The position numbers and the translations under genes were made by a program. Shown here piece by piece: positions 24,864 through 32,568 of a stretch of DNA of 64,000 bases. Numbering within the stretch: position 1 is the stretch's first letter; every line of letters begins with the position of its first letter. The stretch comes from Flavobacterium branchiicola. Lineage in GTDB: Bacteria; Bacteroidota; Bacteroidia; Flavobacteriales; Flavobacteriaceae. The stretch is from NCBI RefSeq assembly GCF_018383905.1, contig NZ_JAGYWA010000004.1, positions 537,201-601,200 on the forward strand, given 5' to 3'. The notes under the pieces were generated by a model that saw only the letters and a list, made by a program, of their open reading frames with translations, did not search any database and was not told where the DNA came from.

Positions 24864-24967
24864 TTTGTCATCCTGAGGAACGAAGGATCTCACGCGGAAT
24901 TTGACACAGATTTGCGGTTTCCTTTGCGGAATTTTTAGTGTGATCTCTCCTTCGTCGAGATGACAAA
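24864..24967. repeat. TTTGTCAT element, copy b (uninterrupted)
   Basis: Left end TTTGTCATCCTGAGGAACGA, right end GATCTCTCCTTCGTCGAGAT then GACAAA. It lacks the 27-bp unit found in copy a and so shows the original joint. Confidence 0.7.
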
Positions 24968-25008
24968 AGTGCGCAAAATTGGAATTTGGAATTTTAAAAA
25001 TTTGGAAT

Positions 25009-26820
25009 TTATTTTAGAATCGGAATATTAAAAGTAATCCTCGTTCCTTCACCTGGAATGGAGTTCATGAAAACGCGACCATTAATGTATTGGATTCTTT
25101 CTTTCATGAATAAAAGTCCCATTCCCGATTCGCTGTTTCGTTTTTTGTCGACTGAATTAACGTCAAAACCTTTTCCGTTGTCGTCTACGATGATGCTTAA
25201 AAGTGTTTCGCTGTGAGAAAGTTGCACAATAATATGCGACGATTCAGCGTATTTTATGGCGTTGTTGATGGCTTCTTGCGTCAAGCGATAAATATTGATT
25301 TCGATTAACGAGTCTAAGCGCTGGTCAAAATCGGTTTTGTTGTAGAAGAGAATTTCTTTTCCGGTTAATTTGGAAAGTTCCTGTGTTAGTTTTGAAAGCG
25401 ATGAAACGATTCCATGATCGCTTAATTCCGGAGGCATCAGGTTGAAAGTTGCTGTACGAACCCCTTTGATAATATCCAAAGAAAGTTTCTTTAAGTACTC
25501 AATTTTTTGTTCTGATTTTTCTCTGTCATCGAGATTGATGCTTTCTAAACTGAATTTTAAACCCGTTAGCATTTGACCAATTCCATCGTGAATTTCTTTG
25601 GCGATTCGGTTTTGTTCGTTTTCTTGATTTTCAACAATTTTGCTCGAAATAATCTTCTGTTGATTGATTTTTTCTGTTGTATTTTCAAGGTTTAAACGTT
25701 CGACTTCGCGCTGTGCTTTTTTACGTTCTGTAATGTTGAAACAAACGATTAAAAGTTCGAGCTCATCTTTTTTGATCATTACAGGAACCATCGATAAATC
25801 GAGCCAGATTTCTTTTTCATCTTTGTTTAAAATCTTCATTTCACCCTGCCATCCGCTTCGCTGCTTTTCGAAAATTAAGCGATCAAAATTGACTTGTTCT
25901 TTTTCATCAGTTGTAAGTACTTCTGAGAATTTTTTATTAGATGAAAACTTGGTGTAATTTAAAAGTTTAGCAAATTTTTCTCCAATATGAATAATCGAAC
26001 CGTCTGGTGAAATTCGACAATACAACAAAGTGTTTTCCATCGCATAATTAAGCGATTTTAATTCTTTTACCGAGTTTTCTTTGATTTCGCTTATGATTTC
26101 AGTGTCGTAAGCGAGTTTTAAAGCTTTCTTTTCTGAAGATAAAAGTTTGGCAATTAGCTTTTCTATTTTCTTATTGGTTGGTTTGAAAATGAAGAAGAAT
26201 TCTAAAAGCAATACGAGTAATGTGAAACCAAAAATCCAGTATTCTATTCGGCGTTGTTCTGTTACTTTTTCGTGTGCTTCAAGATCGTATTGTGTTACGA
26301 TTTGATTCATTTTAGAAAGGAAAATGCCTTCGTTTTCTAAAATTATCTGAACCAGTTTTTGATTTTCAGAAGTATGTTTTTTTTGCTGTAAATTCAGCAG
26401 AAATAAATCCGTTGTTTCCGCAATTTTACTAAAAATCGGATTTATTTCAAGATATAATCTATTGAGTGTTTCGCTTTTTTCTTTTGGAAAAGCGAGACTG
26501 TCATTTCCGTTTTCGAGCGCATTTTGGTTTTTTTTCCACAGCGCTAGAACTTCTTCTAAATGCGAAGTTTTTTTGGCTGTAGCCGAATCTGAAACGTAAT
26601 GTAAAATCAGAACTTCTTTGACGATTTTCTGGCTCAGCATTCTTTGCTTACCGGAAAAATTAATGATTTTAGAATCGCTTAATTGCTGATTCAGATTGTA
26701 CTGCACTAGAAACTGACTTATAATTATGGTTAAGGCAATAGTAAGAAGCGCAAAAAAATACAGTCGTCGTAAATTTTTGAAAGTGATTTTTTCTGCAGCT
26801 TCCTGATTGCTTTTCTTCAT
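25009..26820 (-). CDS. NarX-like membrane sensor histidine kinase
   Basis: A 603-residue kinase. Membrane helices lie at about residues 21-40 and 194-213. The periplasmic domain begins with INFSGKQRMLSQKI (53-66), the PilJ/NarX-type P-box associated with nitrate sensing in NarX. A PAS domain (about 255-365) follows, then the HisKA_3 phosphoacceptor H411 in AKEIHDGIGQMLTGLKFSL, and an ATPase domain ending with DDNGKGFDVNS and GMGLLFMKERIQYINGRV. Its likely partner is the NarL-type regulator at 23345. The DUF4202 gene is 7 bases upstream, so both share an operon. Confidence 0.9.
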   Translation of the reverse strand: MKKSNQEAAEKITFKNLRRLYFFALLTIALTIIISQFLVQYNLNQQLSDSKIINFSGKQRMLSQKIVKEVLILHYVSDSATAKKTSHLEEVLALWKKNQNALENGNDSLAFPKEKSETLNRLYLEINPIFSKIAETTDLFLLNLQQKKHTSENQKLVQIILENEGIFLSKMNQIVTQYDLEAHEKVTEQRRIEYWIFGFTLLVLLLEFFFIFKPTNKKIEKLIAKLLSSEKKALKLAYDTEIISEIKENSVKELKSLNYAMENTLLYCRISPDGSIIHIGEKFAKLLNYTKFSSNKKFSEVLTTDEKEQVNFDRLIFEKQRSGWQGEMKILNKDEKEIWLDLSMVPVMIKKDELELLIVCFNITERKKAQREVERLNLENTTEKINQQKIISSKIVENQENEQNRIAKEIHDGIGQMLTGLKFSLESINLDDREKSEQKIEYLKKLSLDIIKGVRTATFNLMPPELSDHGIVSSLSKLTQELSKLTGKEILFYNKTDFDQRLDSLIEINIYRLTQEAINNAIKYAESSHIIVQLSHSETLLSIIVDDNGKGFDVNSVDKKRNSESGMGLLFMKERIQYINGRVFMNSIPGEGTRITFNIPILK

Positions 26821-26827
26821 ATTTTAT

Positions 26828-27412
26828 TTACAATCCTAAAGAAGCTTTTATTAGGTTTAAATTTTCTTCGGAATAATTGATTTTTAAAGCTTCCTGATGT
26901 CCTTTCTCAGACATTTTATCCCAGGTTTTTTTGATGATGTTTTTCAGCTTTTCTTCATCGTGTTTCTGAACGAAAGGCTCTAAGTAATAGTCTAAAAAGA
27001 CCAGACAAATGACATCTTCAAGTAATTGCGTTTCGGCATCTTTTTTTAGTAATTTCTTTTCAATTAAAAACGAAACGCGATCAATGAAAGTTTGTTCGTA
27101 ACCTGCTTTTTCTAAAATTGTTGCAGTAGTTTTTGCGTGGAATTTTTTCAGTTCTTCTCTCCATTTCAAATAGCCAACACGATCCATAGGATAAGATTCG
27201 CGGGCTACTTTCCATCTGCAAATATGCTGTGCTTTTGAGGCAATCTGAACTTCTTCTGAAGCGTTTGGTTCAAACTGTAAAAGTTTTTCGTACATCCTGT
27301 TTGAATATAGTAATTCTTTTGGATATTCGGTGTTTTGATCTAATTCGATGTTCGGATCCTGTGCGTTTTCGGCATCAATCCATTCACTTGCTTTTTGAAA
27401 AGGTGTATTCAT
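26828..27412 (-). CDS. DUF4202-type protein
   Basis: A 194-residue protein with the family features LYSNRMYEKLLQFEPNASEE, IASKAQHICRWKVARESYPM and GYLKWREELKKFHAKT, matching DUF4202. The conserved His, Arg, Glu and Asp residues in a helical protein (later LEDVICLVFLDYYL) recall HD-type metal hydrolases, but I cannot assign a reaction. It is the first gene of the operon with the NarX-like kinase. In other bacteria the family is also often found near nitrite reductase genes, as I recall. A role in nitrate or nitrite signalling is only inferred. Confidence 0.8.
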   Translation of the reverse strand: MNTPFQKASEWIDAENAQDPNIELDQNTEYPKELLYSNRMYEKLLQFEPNASEEVQIASKAQHICRWKVARESYPMDRVGYLKWREELKKFHAKTTATILEKAGYEQTFIDRVSFLIEKKLLKKDAETQLLEDVICLVFLDYYLEPFVQKHDEEKLKNIIKKTWDKMSEKGHQEALKINYSEENLNLIKASLGL

Positions 27413-27435
27413 TTTTTTGGTTAGGTGATAGATTT

Positions 27436-27443
27436 CAAAGATA
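27436..27443 (-). promoter_or_regulatory. TATCTTTG -7 box for the DUF4202-kinase operon
   Basis: On the minus strand TATCTTTG matches TAnnTTTG, 23 bases before the start codon at 27412. No TTG at the usual -33 spacing is seen, and no TAMGTA palindrome is near. Confidence 0.4.
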
Positions 27444-27463
27444 GGGAATTAAAGTTTTTTTTC

Positions 27464-27599
27464 GCCACGAATTCACGAATCATTGTTTTGTTTTTTGCCG
27501 CATATTAAAGTTTTTTAGCCACGAATTCACGAATTAAAGCGAATTATATTAGTGAAATTAATGACACAAATTGAACACAATGATTCGTGAATTCGTGGC
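27464..27599. repeat. GCCACGAATTCACGAAT repeat with inverted copy
   Basis: GCCACGAATTCACGAAT occurs at 27464-27480 and 27518-27534, and its reverse complement at 27583-27599. A copy at 33958 is interrupted by a 27-bp unit. Together with the element at 27635 it fills the 340-bp spacer between nirD and the DUF4202 gene; I see no gene there. Confidence 0.7.
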
Positions 27600-27634
27600 A
27601 GAAAAAGAGTTTTTACACAAAGAATCACTCCAGT

Positions 27635-27741
27635 TTTGTCATTTCGACGAAGGAGAAATCTCCGCAAGTAGCTCCATAAAGTAAGGTGTCAATCTTTGTA
27701 GAGTTTCTCGTGGAGATTTCTCCTTCGTCGAAGATGACAAG
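27635..27741. repeat. TTTGTCATTTCGACG element, copy c
   Basis: Left end TTTGTCATTTCGACGAAGGA, right end GATTTCTCCTTCGTCGAAG then ATGACAA. It has no 27-bp insert. It ends 11 bases after the nirD stop side, so it could also act as a hairpin at the end of nirD mRNA. Confidence 0.7.
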
Positions 27742-27752
27742 ATTGTGTGAAC

Positions 27753-28130
27753 TTAGTCTATGAAACCAACAAAAACCTCATTTTCAACAATTTTAATCGG
27801 GTAGGTTGCAATGCTGTATTCTTCACCGTTTAGGTTTGAGCCGTCAACAAGAGAAAATGTTTTTTTATGCATTGGGCAGGCAATTTTCGGAATTTCGTCT
27901 GCAGAACCCGTCATTCCTCTTGAAAGTACCATTTCCATTTTATGCGGGCAAGCGTTTTGGCAAGCGTACCATTCGTTACGGCGCGCAAAATTGAAAATCG
28001 CGATTTGTTTGTTTTTGTATTTAATGCAGCCGCCGCGGTTGGTTGGAAAATCTTCTACTTTACCTGCTTTGAACCAAATTGTTGCATCACTTGCGTGTAC
28101 AGTTTCGTATTGACTTAAGATTTCTTCCAT
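27753..28130 (-). CDS. nirD: Nitrite reductase small subunit NirD
   Basis: A 125-residue Rieske-like protein. The cluster ligands are complete: C61-P-H63 and C85-P-M-H88, in ACPHKMEM and ACPMHKKTFSL. Some NirD proteins of enteric bacteria lack these residues, so this one probably binds a real [2Fe-2S] cluster. It lies downstream of nirB on the same strand, with a 285-bp gap filled by palindromic repeats. With NirB it reduces nitrite to ammonium using NADH in the cytoplasm. Confidence 0.9.
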   Translation of the reverse strand: MEEILSQYETVHASDATIWFKAGKVEDFPTNRGGCIKYKNKQIAIFNFARRNEWYACQNACPHKMEMVLSRGMTGSADEIPKIACPMHKKTFSLVDGSNLNGEEYSIATYPIKIVENEVFVGFID

Positions 28131-28155
28131 TTTGATTAAGTTTTTTATTCCTGTT

Positions 28156-28216
28156 TCTTAGCCCTCTTTTTACAATCATGAGAGTTATGATGGCGCAGTA
28201 AAAAAGAGGGTAAGAA
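28156..28216. repeat. TTCTTAGCCCTCTTTTTAC inverted repeat
   Basis: The left arm TTCTTAGCCCTCTTTTTAC pairs with GTAAAAAAGAGGGTAAGAA on the right, about 23 bases apart. It lies in the gap between nirB and nirD and could shape processing of a nirBD transcript. Confidence 0.55.
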
Positions 28217-28269
28217 GGACAGCAAACGTTTAATGATTTTTTTTTCTTTTTTTGGAGCTTAATTTTTTA

Positions 28270-28404
28270 AACACATAGAGACATAGATTTTTTTGTTTGA
28301 GAAAAAGAAAATTAAAAGAAACTAGTTTCTAAAACATAGCTATGTGATTGTATGTAAGTGAAACGACTTTTGTTAAGTCTTCAAAATCTATGATTCTATG
28401 TGTT
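28270..28404. repeat. 135-bp inverted-repeat element, ACACATAG family, copy 2
   Basis: Begins AACACATAGAGACATAG and ends CTATGATTCTATGTGTT, with the inner ACATAGCTATGTG hairpin and GTGAAACGACTTTTG segment. Length equals copy 1 at 7958. It ends 11 bases before the nirB stop codon on the plus-strand axis. Confidence 0.75.
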
Positions 28405-28414
28405 TAAATATTTT

Positions 28415-30928
28415 TTATGACCATGCTTTTGGCATTTTTTGATCTCTTAGTGGTACAAAAGCAATGTTATCATCTTTCTCTTCAGAGTTAACAAAATGGC
28501 TAAAGCGTTTTAATAATCTTGGTTTTTCCAGTACTTGTTTCCATTCGCATTCAAAAGTGTTTACCATCGTTTGCATTTCGGCTTCAAGAGTTTCGCAGAT
28601 TCCTAAGCTGTCTTCGATAATTACTTCTTTTAGATAGTCTAAACCGCCGTCTAGTTTTTCTAACCAGGTTGAAGTTCTAATCAGCGGACCAGCCGTACGG
28701 ATGTAATACATTAAGAAACGATCCATGTATTTGATTACAGTTTCTTTGTCGATTTTCTCAGCCAATAAAACAGCGTGTTTTGGATTTGCTCCGCCATTTC
28801 CTGCGATGTATAAATTCCAACCGCCTTCAACAGCGATTAATCCGAAATCTTTTCCGCGGGCTTCGGCGCATTCGCGAATGCAGGCAGAAACTCCACCTTT
28901 TAGTTTATGAGGAGAACGAATTCCTTTGTATCTGTTTTCTAATTCGATAGCAAATCCGGCGCTGTCATCCATTCCGTAACGGCACCAGGCGTTTCCAACA
29001 CAGCTTTTTACAGCACGAAGTGATTTTCCGTAAGCGTGACCGCTTTCAAAACCATTATCAATTAAAACTTTCCAGATTTTTGGCAAATCACTTAAGTGCG
29101 CTCCAAATAAATCAACTCTTTGTGCTCCGGTAATTTTAGTGTACAAATCGAATTGTTTGGCTACCTCACCAATTACAATTAATTTCTCAGCCGTAATTTC
29201 TCCTCCTGCAACTCTTGGAACAACAGAATAAGTTCCGTTTCGCTGAATATTAGCCAAAAATCTATCGTTTGTATCTTGCGTAGTTACGTGTTTATTAGCA
29301 GTGTCATTATAAATACTAGAGAAAATTGAAGCTACAACAGGTTTACAAACTTCGCATCCATCACCTTTTCCGTGATGATCGAGAACATCGTAGAAATTCT
29401 CGTATTTATTGATTTTTACCAAATCGAATAATTCCTGACGTGTATAACTAAAATGTTCGCAGATGACTTCTTTTACTTCTTTTCCTAAAGATTTCTGAGT
29501 TGCTTTTACTAAATCTGAAACCATTGGTTTACAACCTCCACAACCAGAAGTTGCTTTTGTTGCTTTAACTACATCTGGAAGTGTAGCACAAGATTCGTCC
29601 AGGATTTTACAACATATCGCACCTTTAGTAACATTTTCGCAAGAACAGATTACAGCAGTGTCCGGCAAATCCATTACGCTTCCAAGGGAAGAACCTTCAG
29701 AACCATCTCGAGAGCCTAAAATAAGATCTTCCGGATTTTTAGGCAAAGCCATTGCGTTATTGTAAATCTGAAAAAGGGAATTGTAATCGCTGGAATCACC
29801 AACTAAAATTCCGCCAAGAAGTGTTTTTGAATCTTTTGTAACGTTGATTCTTTTGTAAACTCCGCTTAATTTATTCTCATAAATAATAGCAGTTACTTCT
29901 TCATTTTCGATAAAAGGATCACCAAAACTCGCAACTTCAACACCAATTAATTTCAATTGTGTTGACATATCGATGGTTTCTCTCATGGTTTTATCACCAT
30001 TTAAGATTTGCTCAGCAGCAACATCGGCCATTTCGTAACCTGGCGCAACAAGTCCGTAAATGTTATGATTATAAAGTGCTGCTTCACCTATGGCAAAAAT
30101 AGAAGGATCTGATGTCTGCATTTGATTGTTTACCACAATTCCGCCTCTTACGCCCACTTCAAGTCCTGAAACTCTTGCTAGTTCGTCGCGAGGTTTAATT
30201 CCGGCAGATATAACCAACATGTCTACTTTTAACAATTCGTCGTTAGCAAACATCATTCCCGTTATACTTTCTTTTCCGTCAATATATTGCGTTGCTTTGT
30301 TAAGATGAATTCCGATATTTAATTCTTCGATTTTTGACTGAAGCATATCGCTTGCGCCCTGATCCAGTTGTCTTGGCATCAAACGTGGAGCGAATTCCAC
30401 AACATGCGGATTCAATCCTAAATCACGAACTGCTTTTGCAGCTTCAAGTCCTAATAAACCACCTCCTAAAACAGCGGCTTCTGTAGCGCCTTTTTGTTTT
30501 ATTTTTTTAGCGAAAGCCATGATTGCATCAAGATCTTCGATGGTTCTGTATACAAAAACACCTTCTTTTTCTACGCCTTCAATTGGTGGGACAAAAGCAG
30601 AAGAGCCGGTTGCTAAAACTAAGTAGTCGTACGTATGTGTTTTGCCTAAATGTGTATGTATTGTTTTCTCATCACGATTAATATCTGTAATTAATTCAGA
30701 TGTGTTTAGAATAATATTGTTTTCTGAATACCAGTTAGTTGTTGATAATGATAAATCATCTGCTGTTTTTCCTCCAAAGTATTCACTTAAGTGAACACGA
30801 TCGTAGGCGCGTCTTGGCTCTTCGCCAAATACAGTTACCTGATACTTTTCCTGTCCTGATTTTGCAACAAACTTTTCGCAAAATTTATAACCAACCATGC
30901 CGTTTCCAACTACTATTACTCTAATCAT
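28415..30928 (-). CDS. nirB: NADH nitrite reductase large subunit NirB
   Basis: An 837-residue siroheme enzyme. It opens with the FAD domain (VVGNGMVGYKFCEKF, LVLATGSSAFVPP) and an NAD domain (VLGGGLLGLEAAKAV). Two BFD-type cysteine regions follow (ICSCENVTKGAI...SGCGGCKP, then GDGCEVCKP). The C-terminal reductase has SCVGNAWCRYG and ACIRECAEARG, the C-x5-C and C-x3-C ligands of the siroheme-[4Fe-4S] centre. It reduces nitrite to ammonium with NirD. Its promoter region carries a strong palindromic operator, so it is probably controlled together with nitrate reductase and narK. Confidence 0.95.
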   Translation of the reverse strand: MIRVIVVGNGMVGYKFCEKFVAKSGQEKYQVTVFGEEPRRAYDRVHLSEYFGGKTADDLSLSTTNWYSENNIILNTSELITDINRDEKTIHTHLGKTHTYDYLVLATGSSAFVPPIEGVEKEGVFVYRTIEDLDAIMAFAKKIKQKGATEAAVLGGGLLGLEAAKAVRDLGLNPHVVEFAPRLMPRQLDQGASDMLQSKIEELNIGIHLNKATQYIDGKESITGMMFANDELLKVDMLVISAGIKPRDELARVSGLEVGVRGGIVVNNQMQTSDPSIFAIGEAALYNHNIYGLVAPGYEMADVAAEQILNGDKTMRETIDMSTQLKLIGVEVASFGDPFIENEEVTAIIYENKLSGVYKRINVTKDSKTLLGGILVGDSSDYNSLFQIYNNAMALPKNPEDLILGSRDGSEGSSLGSVMDLPDTAVICSCENVTKGAICCKILDESCATLPDVVKATKATSGCGGCKPMVSDLVKATQKSLGKEVKEVICEHFSYTRQELFDLVKINKYENFYDVLDHHGKGDGCEVCKPVVASIFSSIYNDTANKHVTTQDTNDRFLANIQRNGTYSVVPRVAGGEITAEKLIVIGEVAKQFDLYTKITGAQRVDLFGAHLSDLPKIWKVLIDNGFESGHAYGKSLRAVKSCVGNAWCRYGMDDSAGFAIELENRYKGIRSPHKLKGGVSACIRECAEARGKDFGLIAVEGGWNLYIAGNGGANPKHAVLLAEKIDKETVIKYMDRFLMYYIRTAGPLIRTSTWLEKLDGGLDYLKEVIIEDSLGICETLEAEMQTMVNTFECEWKQVLEKPRLLKRFSHFVNSEEKDDNIAFVPLRDQKMPKAWS

Positions 30929-30954
30929 GATTTCTTTAATTAAGTATTACTACG

Positions 30955-30976
30955 CAAATATAAGTATTTATACTTA
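30955..30976 (-). promoter_or_regulatory. nirB: nirB promoter: operator joined to a TAnnTTTG box
   Basis: TAAGTA-TTTA-TACTTA (30961-30976) is a perfect 6-4-6 palindrome 33 bases before nirB. On the minus strand TATATTTG (30955-30962) overlaps its end as a -7 box, and no TTG stands at the -33 position. A further TACGTA is at 30983-30988. The joint of palindrome and -7 box matches that before moeA. Confidence 0.65.
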
Positions 30977-31197
30977 TTTATATACGTAAATTATTTATTT
31001 TTTATCTAAGCAATAGATTTTTGTTTCTAAGTATTTTGCTTAATCTTTTACGTAGTGCGGGTTTGGAATGAATTTGGTGGTCTTCAATTTTTTTAAATTT
31101 GAAAAGATTCTAAATAAGCGTTTCAAAAAAATATCGTAAATTCATAAGAATTTTATAGTGTTTTTTCTAGTGAAGAACATTTTTAAACAGAAATCTT

Positions 31198-31971
31198 ATG
31201 AAAAAAATACTTTTAATATTGTTGTTGTCTGTTTGGGCAACAGGCTGTAAATCTGTTGCAGGTAAGGATTCTGGGGGAACATCATCCGGAAGTTCTACCG
31301 AAGAAGATTTAAAATATTATTTTAAAGCAACAGGAAACGAACCTTTTTGGGGAATCAAAATAGGGAATGAGCAAATTGTTTTTACATCATTAATAACAGG
31401 GAAAGAGAATATCATTTTTCCGGCTGTTGAACCGATTAAGGCGATGGATGCGAATGTAAGAATGTATAAAGTGAGTAACGAAACGGCTTCAGGAACTATT
31501 ACGATTCAGCAATTGGATTGTCAGGATTCGATGTCCGGAGTGATTTCTCCTTATAGTGTAAAGGTTGAGATTAAAAACAATTCGGAATTACAAGCAGAAA
31601 AACTAAATGGCTGCGGAAAATATTTGACGGATTATCGACTTCATGATATTTGGGTTCTGGAAGAATTAAATGGCTACAAGGTTTTTGTAACCGATTTTCA
31701 AAAGGAATTTCCACGTATTGAAATTAATGCAGCCGAAAATAGATTTATGGGATATGGCGGTTGTAACTCTGTAACCGGACAAATCTTTTTTGAGAAAGAT
31801 CTTTTGCGTTTCACTAAAGTAGTTTCAACTTTAATGGCTTGTCCCTCCGGAAATAAAGAAGGGGAATTTTTAAAAGCATTGCAAAGCGCTACAAAATACT
31901 CTATTGAGAATAATAGATTGACGTTATCTAATCCTTCTGCTAAGCTTTTAGTTTTTAGAAAAGTCGATTAA
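31198..31971 (+). CDS. Lipoprotein with META domain
   Basis: A 257-residue lipoprotein; the lipobox is ATGC with C17. Residues 35-135 contain YFKATGNEPFWGIKIG, typical of a domain often paired with META. Residues 145-257 form a META/HslJ domain with VLEELNGYKV, GYGGCNSVTGQIFF and TLMACPSGNKEGEFLKAL. META proteins are found in heat-stress and antibiotic contexts, but no reaction is known. A second, shorter META lipoprotein follows 110 bases later. Confidence 0.8.
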   Translation: MKKILLILLLSVWATGCKSVAGKDSGGTSSGSSTEEDLKYYFKATGNEPFWGIKIGNEQIVFTSLITGKENIIFPAVEPIKAMDANVRMYKVSNETASGTITIQQLDCQDSMSGVISPYSVKVEIKNNSELQAEKLNGCGKYLTDYRLHDIWVLEELNGYKVFVTDFQKEFPRIEINAAENRFMGYGGCNSVTGQIFFEKDLLRFTKVVSTLMACPSGNKEGEFLKALQSATKYSIENNRLTLSNPSAKLLVFRKVD

Positions 31972-32083
31972 TTCCTGAATTCTAAAAATGTCTTATAATA
32001 GTTTAAAAATGACGTCTAGTAATATATGTTGATATTAAGTCCGGGATATTTTTGTAAAATAAAACTTATAATATTTATTTTAC

Positions 32084-32515
32084 ATGAAAAGGATTTTAGT
32101 GCTATTTATTGCAGTAGCGATAACCTACAGTTGCAAATCGAGTAAAACTGGGAATTCTGTTACAGCAACCGAAAACTCAATTGAAAAGAAATTACAACAA
32201 ACCTGGATTTTAGAAAACTTAAACGGAAAAGTAATTACTGAAAAAGATTTTTCAAGCTTTCCAAAGATCCAGATGTCTTCATCTAGTTTTTCAGGTTCAA
32301 CAGGGTGTAATGCAATAAAAGGAAGTTTGGTGTCAAAAGATGCAGGTAAACTTCAGTTTCCAAATCTTACAGCAGAAACTAAAAAATGCGAAGCAAAAAA
32401 AGAAGGCGAATTTTTACAGTTGCTAAGAACAACATCCGGGTATTCTATTGCAAATAATAAGCTTACGCTTATCAATCAATTTGGACCAACTATGACTTTT
32501 AAAAAAGGTAATTAA
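32084..32515 (+). CDS. Short META-domain lipoprotein
   Basis: A 143-residue lipoprotein; the lipobox is ITYSC with C17. A single META domain follows, with WILENLNGKVI, GSTGCNAIKGSL and ETKKCEAKKEGEFLQLL. It resembles the C-terminal half of its upstream neighbour, so the pair may come from duplication. A TATTTTTG box at 32047-32054 could serve as its own -7 element. Confidence 0.8.
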   Translation: MKRILVLFIAVAITYSCKSSKTGNSVTATENSIEKKLQQTWILENLNGKVITEKDFSSFPKIQMSSSSFSGSTGCNAIKGSLVSKDAGKLQFPNLTAETKKCEAKKEGEFLQLLRTTSGYSIANNKLTLINQFGPTMTFKKGN

Positions 32516-32518
32516 TTC

Positions 32519-32555
32519 AAAAAAGGCTTCAACATTGTTGAAGCCTTTTGTTTTT
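32519..32555. terminator. Bidirectional terminator between convergent genes
   Basis: AAAAAAGGCTTCAACA and TTGAAGCCTTTTGTTTTT form a strong stem with T-runs suited to both strands. It lies between the META lipoprotein stop and the DUF2130 gene stop. Confidence 0.75.
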
Positions 32556-32568
32556 CAGGTTACTATAT

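Larger units (their letters stand above)
24005..25008. other. Repeat-filled 1-kb spacer between response regulator and kinase genes
   Basis: No credible gene is present. From left to right it holds the TACGTA half sites; a CTGAGCGAAGTCGAAG element (24177-24271); a TTTGTCAAA palindrome (24283-24313); a TTGTCATCTCGACG element (24330-24461) containing a 27-bp unit; a CCTCCAGC triple hairpin (24504-24631); a two-box element (24693-24742); a CATCCCGATAAGAGGGC hairpin (24743-24797); and a second TTGTCAT element (24864-24967). Confidence 0.75.

Noticed and set aside
24005..25008. CRISPR array
   Set aside because: The repeats are of different families, differ in length, are not regularly spaced, and no cas gene is visible.
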